Below, in pieces: positions 6,215 to 9,570 of a stretch of DNA of 9,570 nt. The stretch is from NCBI GenBank assembly GCA_015486915.1, contig WFQS01000148.1, positions 1 to 9,570 on the forward strand, given 5' to 3'. The notes below the pieces were generated by a model that did no database searches, had not been told where the DNA came from, and was given only the letters and a program-made list of their open reading frames with translations. Position numbers and translations under genes: made by a program. This DNA is from Desulfobacteraceae bacterium (GTDB taxonomy: Bacteria; Desulfobacterota; Desulfobacteria; Desulfobacterales; Desulfobacteraceae). Position 1 is the first letter of the stretch, and the number at the start of each line of letters is the position of its first letter.

Positions 6215-6967
6215 ATGAATCAAGACCATAATCAGGAAATGATTCCCATTTCCCCTGATGATAAATTAAATTTTAAATGTTCGTCTGAAAATTCCTGTTT
6301 TAATGACTGCTGCAGGGATCTCAACCAGTTTCTCACGCCCTATGATATTCTGCGTTTAAAAACAAACCTTGGTATTAAGTCCGATGTTTTTTTAAAAAAA
6401 TACACCTCTTTTCACAATGGCCCTGAATCAGGTCTTCCGATAATTACATTCAAGCCTGATACTGCTTCAAAAAATGCCTGCCCCTTTGTGACGGATAAGG
6501 GATGTTCCGTTTATGCTGACAGACCTGCCTCCTGCAGGATTTACCCCCTTGCAAGGGCAATTTCAAAATCAAGAAAGACAGGTGAAATTACAGAGTATTT
6601 TGCCTTGATCAAAGAACCCCACTGCAAGGGTTTTAACAATGAGAACAAACTCACTGCAGGCCAGTGGATTAAAACCCAAAATGTGGATGAATATAATGAA
6701 AGAAACGATAAATTAATGGAAATTATCAGCCTGAAAAACAGGATAATACCAGGAGCACTTGATAAAATATCTTCAGATAAATTTTACCTTGCCTGCTATG
6801 ATCTTGATACTTTCAGGAGCAAAATTTTAAATGAAGGCCTTTTAGATGATTATTCCATACCGGGTCATGTATTATCTGAAATTAAAGACAATGACCTTGC
6901 CCTGCTTGATCTGGGAATTTCATGGGTGAAAAATTTTCTTTTTGGAATAGATATGGAGTTTGTATGA
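6215..6967 (+). CDS. YkgJ-type cysteine-cluster protein (250 aa)
   Basis: This is a member of the broad YkgJ/CxxCxxCC family of putative zinc- or iron-binding proteins, whose biochemical role is largely unknown. The first cluster is C22, C28, C32 and C33 (KCSSENSCFNDCC). The second block is C89 (ACPFVTDKG), C97 (CSVY), then RPASCRIYPLAR with C107. C137 (EPHCKGF) may complete the metal site. This order of motifs is typical of the family. The C-terminal third (about 165-250) is helical-looking and not recognised. There is no signal peptide, so the protein is cytoplasmic. AAGGA eight bases before the ATG supports the start. It overlaps the following SDR by ATGA, so the two are probably co-translated. 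Confidence 0.85.
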   Translation: MNQDHNQEMIPISPDDKLNFKCSSENSCFNDCCRDLNQFLTPYDILRLKTNLGIKSDVFLKKYTSFHNGPESGLPIITFKPDTASKNACPFVTDKGCSVYADRPASCRIYPLARAISKSRKTGEITEYFALIKEPHCKGFNNENKLTAGQWIKTQNVDEYNERNDKLMEIISLKNRIIPGALDKISSDKFYLACYDLDTFRSKILNEGLLDDYSIPGHVLSEIKDNDLALLDLGISWVKNFLFGIDMEFV

Positions 6968-7782
6968 ATATAAAGGGGAAAACAGCTCTTGTTCTCGGAG
7001 CGGTAAAGGGAATAGGAAAAGGAATCGGCCTTGCCCTTGCAGATAATGGGGCAAATCTTGTTCTTACAAGGCACGACTGGGAGGATTCCTTTGAAGATAT
7101 GGAAAAAGACTTCAATGCTTCAAAAGCCCGTCATATTATATGTGATGTTGACCTGCTTGATCCCGATGAAATCTCATCCCTGATGAATAAAATTGAAAAA
7201 AAATTCGGGTGTATCGATATTCTTGTCAACAATATCGAGCGGGGCGGCTGGCCCGTTGTCCATGGAAAATACACAAAAAACCAGTGGGATCTTGAAATGG
7301 CAACGACCCTCAGGGCGAAAAGATGGATTTTTGATGCAGCTTTGCCTCTATTGAAAAAATCTGAAGATGCTGTTGTTATCAATTTCTCTTCCATTGCTGC
7401 AATAACGGGAAGAACAGGCCCTGCCGCATCTGTTTTTAATGACGGTTATGCAGCTGCAAACAGAGGAGTATCACTTCTCACTGAAACATGGGCACGTATG
7501 GGGGCTCCTTTGATCCGGGTTAATGAAATAATGCTTGGTATTTTTGAAACACGCCATGGACCGGGTACAAGGGGATGGGAACAAGTTTTGACCCGTGATG
7601 AAAAAAATGCCCTGATTAACCACATTCCCATGGGAAGGATAGGAAAAATAGATGATATTGTAAAAACAATTCTATATATCATACGGGATGCTCCCTATAT
7701 GACGGGCAGCGTTATCAAACTTGACGGAGGGTACACAATAGGGGGAGAAGATGTTCCACAAATGCCCAAAGGTGTTCTTTAA
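6964..7782 (+). CDS. Short-chain dehydrogenase/reductase-like protein with an altered catalytic tetrad
   Basis: The 272-residue length and overall layout fit classical SDR enzymes (NAD(P)-dependent alcohol/ketone or acyl oxidoreductases). The nucleotide motif is G12xxxG16xG18 (LGAVKGIGKGIG), with D61 in ICDVD, NN at 89-90 of LVNNIERGG, SS at 142-143, Y162 and the C-terminal LDGGYTIGG (253-261). The normal N-S-Y-K tetrad is changed. The Asn position of the VNL-type helix is T115 (ATTLRAK). The residue four after Tyr is N166 (GYAAANRGV), not Lys. The Ser-Tyr spacing is 19 rather than about 13. It may be a divergent reductase or a non-catalytic binder; the substrate is unknown. A longer frame opens at 6922, but GGAG five bases before the ATG at 6964 and the ATGA overlap with the preceding gene favour 6964. 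Confidence 0.82.
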   Translation: MNIKGKTALVLGAVKGIGKGIGLALADNGANLVLTRHDWEDSFEDMEKDFNASKARHIICDVDLLDPDEISSLMNKIEKKFGCIDILVNNIERGGWPVVHGKYTKNQWDLEMATTLRAKRWIFDAALPLLKKSEDAVVINFSSIAAITGRTGPAASVFNDGYAAANRGVSLLTETWARMGAPLIRVNEIMLGIFETRHGPGTRGWEQVLTRDEKNALINHIPMGRIGKIDDIVKTILYIIRDAPYMTGSVIKLDGGYTIGGEDVPQMPKGVL

Positions 7783-8357
7783 TAAGAAATAAGCATCTGT
7801 GCAATGGTCTGTTTTATTTTTTTTGATTTTCCCTTTGTTTTCCTGTAATCCATTTCAATACCGGCCATTTTTGAATAAAAAGGGGTTCTGTCAAATTTAA
7901 TGTAACCTTTTTCATTAAAAAGCTCTGCCCCTGCATCACATCCAGGACTTATCAAAGGCTCTGAAAATGGTTTATGCAGTTCGTGGGGAATGCCGTGAAG
8001 CCTGCATATCATTGGCCTGAATTTATAGATCATGCAGAGGTTATTTTCATTCAGCGGGCACATAATCCTTATTCTTTTGTTCCGTTTTTCTGTAATGCCG
8101 CGTTGTTTGTTGACCTGTTCAGCCCTGAACAACACCTGCTTTATTGTCCCATGATCAAGGGTGTTCATGCCCCACAGGAGATAGTCCTTCTCGATATATG
8201 TATAATGGTAGAATTCTGTTTCGCAGCAGCTTTCCGCGCACCCTGTGCATTTAAACCCATAGGCCGCTGCAGCTTTCTCCCATGCCCTGTCCATATCCCC
8301 GTAAAGCAGACTCAGTCTTGAAAAAAATTTCTGATTGTGCTGGAATTTATTGTCCAT
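7779..8357 (-). CDS. YkgJ-type cysteine-cluster protein, short form (192 aa)
   Basis: This is a second, distinct member of the YkgJ cysteine-cluster family. The first motif is C37, C40, C44 and C45 (CTGCAESCC). The second block is C100 (IMCPLNENN), C108 (LCMIY), then RPMICRLHGIPHE with C118, H121 and H125, and finally C140 (PGCDAG). The family is thought to bind zinc or iron, but its role is unknown. The C-terminus is very basic (RKTKGKSKKIK). No signal peptide is present. The ribosome site is weak (GGGA 11 bases before ATG). It follows the DUF547 gene by 43 bp on the same strand, so the two could share a transcript. Its last four bases overlap the end of the convergent SDR gene. Confidence 0.83.
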   Translation of the reverse strand: MDNKFQHNQKFFSRLSLLYGDMDRAWEKAAAAYGFKCTGCAESCCETEFYHYTYIEKDYLLWGMNTLDHGTIKQVLFRAEQVNKQRGITEKRNKRIRIMCPLNENNLCMIYKFRPMICRLHGIPHELHKPFSEPLISPGCDAGAELFNEKGYIKFDRTPFYSKMAGIEMDYRKTKGKSKKIKQTIAQMLISY

Positions 8358-8400
8358 ATTTTGCTGATTCCCAGTTTTTTACTGATGTCCAATTTTGGTT

Positions 8401-9162
8401 TTAATACCCGTTTAACGACCAGTCATAATAAAGATATTTAATTTTAATTCTGCCTGTTGCCGCATCGATCCTTTTTATTAAATCCTCATCTGCAAATTTT
8501 TTAAAAATTGCAATAATATCATTATTAAAATCCTGTGAATACCATTTAAAAATTTTATCTACATAAAAAGTATTGCCTTTCATATAATTTTTCTCCGGGT
8601 TATTGATAAAAGCTTTTGCTGATTTTTCAAGCTGTTTATCTATAACGTTTCCCTGATAGGGCACAGACAAAAGAAGGGGACAACCTTTTGAGGCACAAAC
8701 GATTGCAAAATGTACTCTCGGATCTTTAAATTTATTACGTAGTATCCTGTTTTCAATATCATCAAGTGTCATAATTTTCCCATCAATACGACAGATTTTT
8801 TTCTTCCATGGCCTTTTAAAAAATGAACCCATGTCCTTTATGGATTTGAGTCCCGGATACCCGCTTAAAACAAGCTTTATTGTCCAGGCATTATAGGCAT
8901 TTATATAAAAAGCAAACTGCTGTTCTTTTGACATTTTTTTTGTATCAGCTAATTCAAGTATTTTAAGGTAATCATCCAATTTTGCTTCTTCGGTCTTAAA
9001 TCCACTATAGTTGACGACACCGTTTTTGACGTATTTAGACAGCAGCTCCGCATACAGGCAGTTGTCAACACCTTTTTGTGCAGACAAAGAAACAGACACA
9101 GTCATAAATTCCGTAAAGAACATGAATAATGTAATAATAAATACCGCAGCAGTTTTTTTCAT
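8401..9162 (-). CDS. Exported DUF547 family protein
   Basis: A DUF547 protein of 253 residues with an N-terminal signal peptide: MKK, a hydrophobic stretch at about 5-26, and likely cleavage after SLSA near residue 28. It is therefore probably periplasmic or lipid-independent secreted. Family landmarks are FAFYINAYNAWTIKLVL (83-99), MTLDDIENRILR (131-142), FKDPRVHFAIVCASKGCP (145-162, with H151, C156 and C161), IFKWYSQDF (204-212) and a C-terminal IKYLYYDWSLN (241-251). The function of the family is not established. The conserved His/Cys block suggests a catalytic or redox-sensitive core, which is inference. The ribosome site is weak. Just upstream are an 11-bp direct repeat and a 7-bp inverted repeat that may regulate it. 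The YkgJ-type gene follows 43 bp downstream. Confidence 0.85.
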   Translation of the reverse strand: MKKTAAVFIITLFMFFTEFMTVSVSLSAQKGVDNCLYAELLSKYVKNGVVNYSGFKTEEAKLDDYLKILELADTKKMSKEQQFAFYINAYNAWTIKLVLSGYPGLKSIKDMGSFFKRPWKKKICRIDGKIMTLDDIENRILRNKFKDPRVHFAIVCASKGCPLLLSVPYQGNVIDKQLEKSAKAFINNPEKNYMKGNTFYVDKIFKWYSQDFNNDIIAIFKKFADEDLIKRIDAATGRIKIKYLYYDWSLNGY

Positions 9163-9188
9163 GGACGTTTTTTCCGTTTCTACTTCAG

Positions 9189-9221
9189 TGAACCCTTACA
9201 TTGCCGGTTCACCCTTACATT
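9189..9221 (-). repeat. 11-bp direct repeats combined with an inverted repeat upstream of the DUF547 gene
   Basis: ACCCTTACATT occurs at 9192-9202 and 9211-9221, a 19-bp period. GTGAACC (9189-9195) and GGTTCAC (9206-9212) form a perfect 7-bp inverted repeat across the same stretch. It lies 27-59 bases upstream of the DUF547 ATG. It may be an operator or a leader hairpin; no T-run follows on either strand, so a terminator is unlikely. Confidence 0.5.
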
Positions 9222-9305
9222 TCCTTACTTAGTTGTTTATCTCTTAGTTACGTATTTTTGTGGCAAAAGAATTAAAAAAATCGTTTTGGTTCTGTCCTGT
9301 CCGGA

Positions 9306-9570
9306 TCAGGTGATTCTTTCAACAATTGACCTTGCAAATTCAGAACATTTGACCTTTTTGGCACCTTTGATCTGCCGCGCGAGATCATATGTGACAATTT
9401 TATCTTTTATCGTATTTTTAAGCGCTGTCTCCACAATCTCAGAGGCTTTAATCCATCCCATATGACGGAGCATCATAGCCCCGGACAGAATTAATGACCC
9501 GGGATTAACCTTATCTTTCCCTGCATATTTAGGTGCTGTCCCGTGTGTTGCCTCAAACACCGAACAGAAA
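9306..9570 (-). CDS. icd: NADP-type isocitrate dehydrogenase, C-terminal 87 residues, cut by the right window edge
   Basis: Isocitrate dehydrogenase oxidises isocitrate to 2-oxoglutarate and CO2 in the TCA cycle. The visible part begins [17 protein letters not shown], the adenine/NADP-binding loop of the E. coli-type enzyme. It continues through [41 protein letters not shown] and ends ARSIVERIT. These match the usual C-terminal blocks, and the stop falls at the normal family end. HGTAPKYAG is the NADP-type variant of this loop. An oxidative TCA cycle fits a sulfate reducer of the Desulfobacter type that oxidises acetate completely, but that physiology is inferred. No clear terminator follows; only a T7 stretch (9274-9280) without a good stem is seen. 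Confidence 0.95.
   Translation of the reverse strand, partial: FCSVFEATHGTAPKYAGKDKVNPGSLILSGAMMLRHMGWIKASEIVETALKNTIKDKIVTYDLARQIKGAKKVKCSEFARSIVERIT

Noticed and set aside
6922..6963. Longer SDR start at 6922 (adds 14 residues)
   Set aside because: It would overlap the preceding gene by 46 bases. The ATG at 6964 has GGAG upstream, makes an ATGA overlap and starts at the usual SDR N-terminus.
1..9570. CRISPR arrays, tRNA or rRNA genes
   Set aside because: I saw no regularly spaced repeats and no cloverleaf or rRNA-like sequence on either strand; the repeats present are isolated pairs.

Overview
The window comes from a sulfate-reducing bacterium. Its left 5.6 kb encodes the AMP-forming adenosine-5'-phosphosulfate (APS) reductase AprBA and its electron-transfer partner Qmo, all on the minus strand in the order aprB, aprA, qmoA, qmoB (cut by the left edge). 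This set is the core of dissimilatory sulfate reduction. The AT-rich composition, the E. coli-type NADP isocitrate dehydrogenase at the right edge and the protein sequences suggest a Desulfobacter/Desulfobacula-like member of the Desulfobacteraceae. That placement is an inference from composition and gene content, not a database result.

Layout: 1-1302 qmoB (5' part of the gene only); 1314-2588 qmoA; 2589-3136 a structured 548-bp gap holding two intrinsic-terminator-like hairpins, a 54-bp palindrome and a 53-bp hairpin; 3137-5110 aprA; 5170-5607 aprB; 5608-6214 a divergent intergenic region with the aprB leader hairpin, promoter candidates and a 132-bp MITE-like element flanked by 8-bp direct repeats. 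On the plus strand come 6215-6967 (YkgJ-type cysteine-cluster protein) and 6964-7782 (short-chain dehydrogenase), overlapping by ATGA. On the minus strand come 7779-8357 (a second, shorter YkgJ-type protein), 8401-9162 (secreted DUF547 protein) and 9306-9570 (C-terminal end of icd, cut by the right edge).

How the genes fit together: AprAB reduces APS to sulfite and AMP. QmoABC carries electrons from the membrane menaquinone pool to AprAB. The sequence between aprA and qmoA suggests two transcription units rather than one continuous operon, because aprA is followed by a strong hairpin plus T-run. The genes right of 5608 have no evident link to sulfate reduction. The two YkgJ proteins share a Cys-rich metal-binding signature, and the SDR lies between them with two of its four canonical catalytic residues replaced.

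No wholly new multi-gene system is evident. The most interesting points are the terminator arrangement within apr-qmo, the MITE-like insertion beside the apr promoter, the loss of HdrA-type cysteines in QmoB, and the atypical SDR active site.
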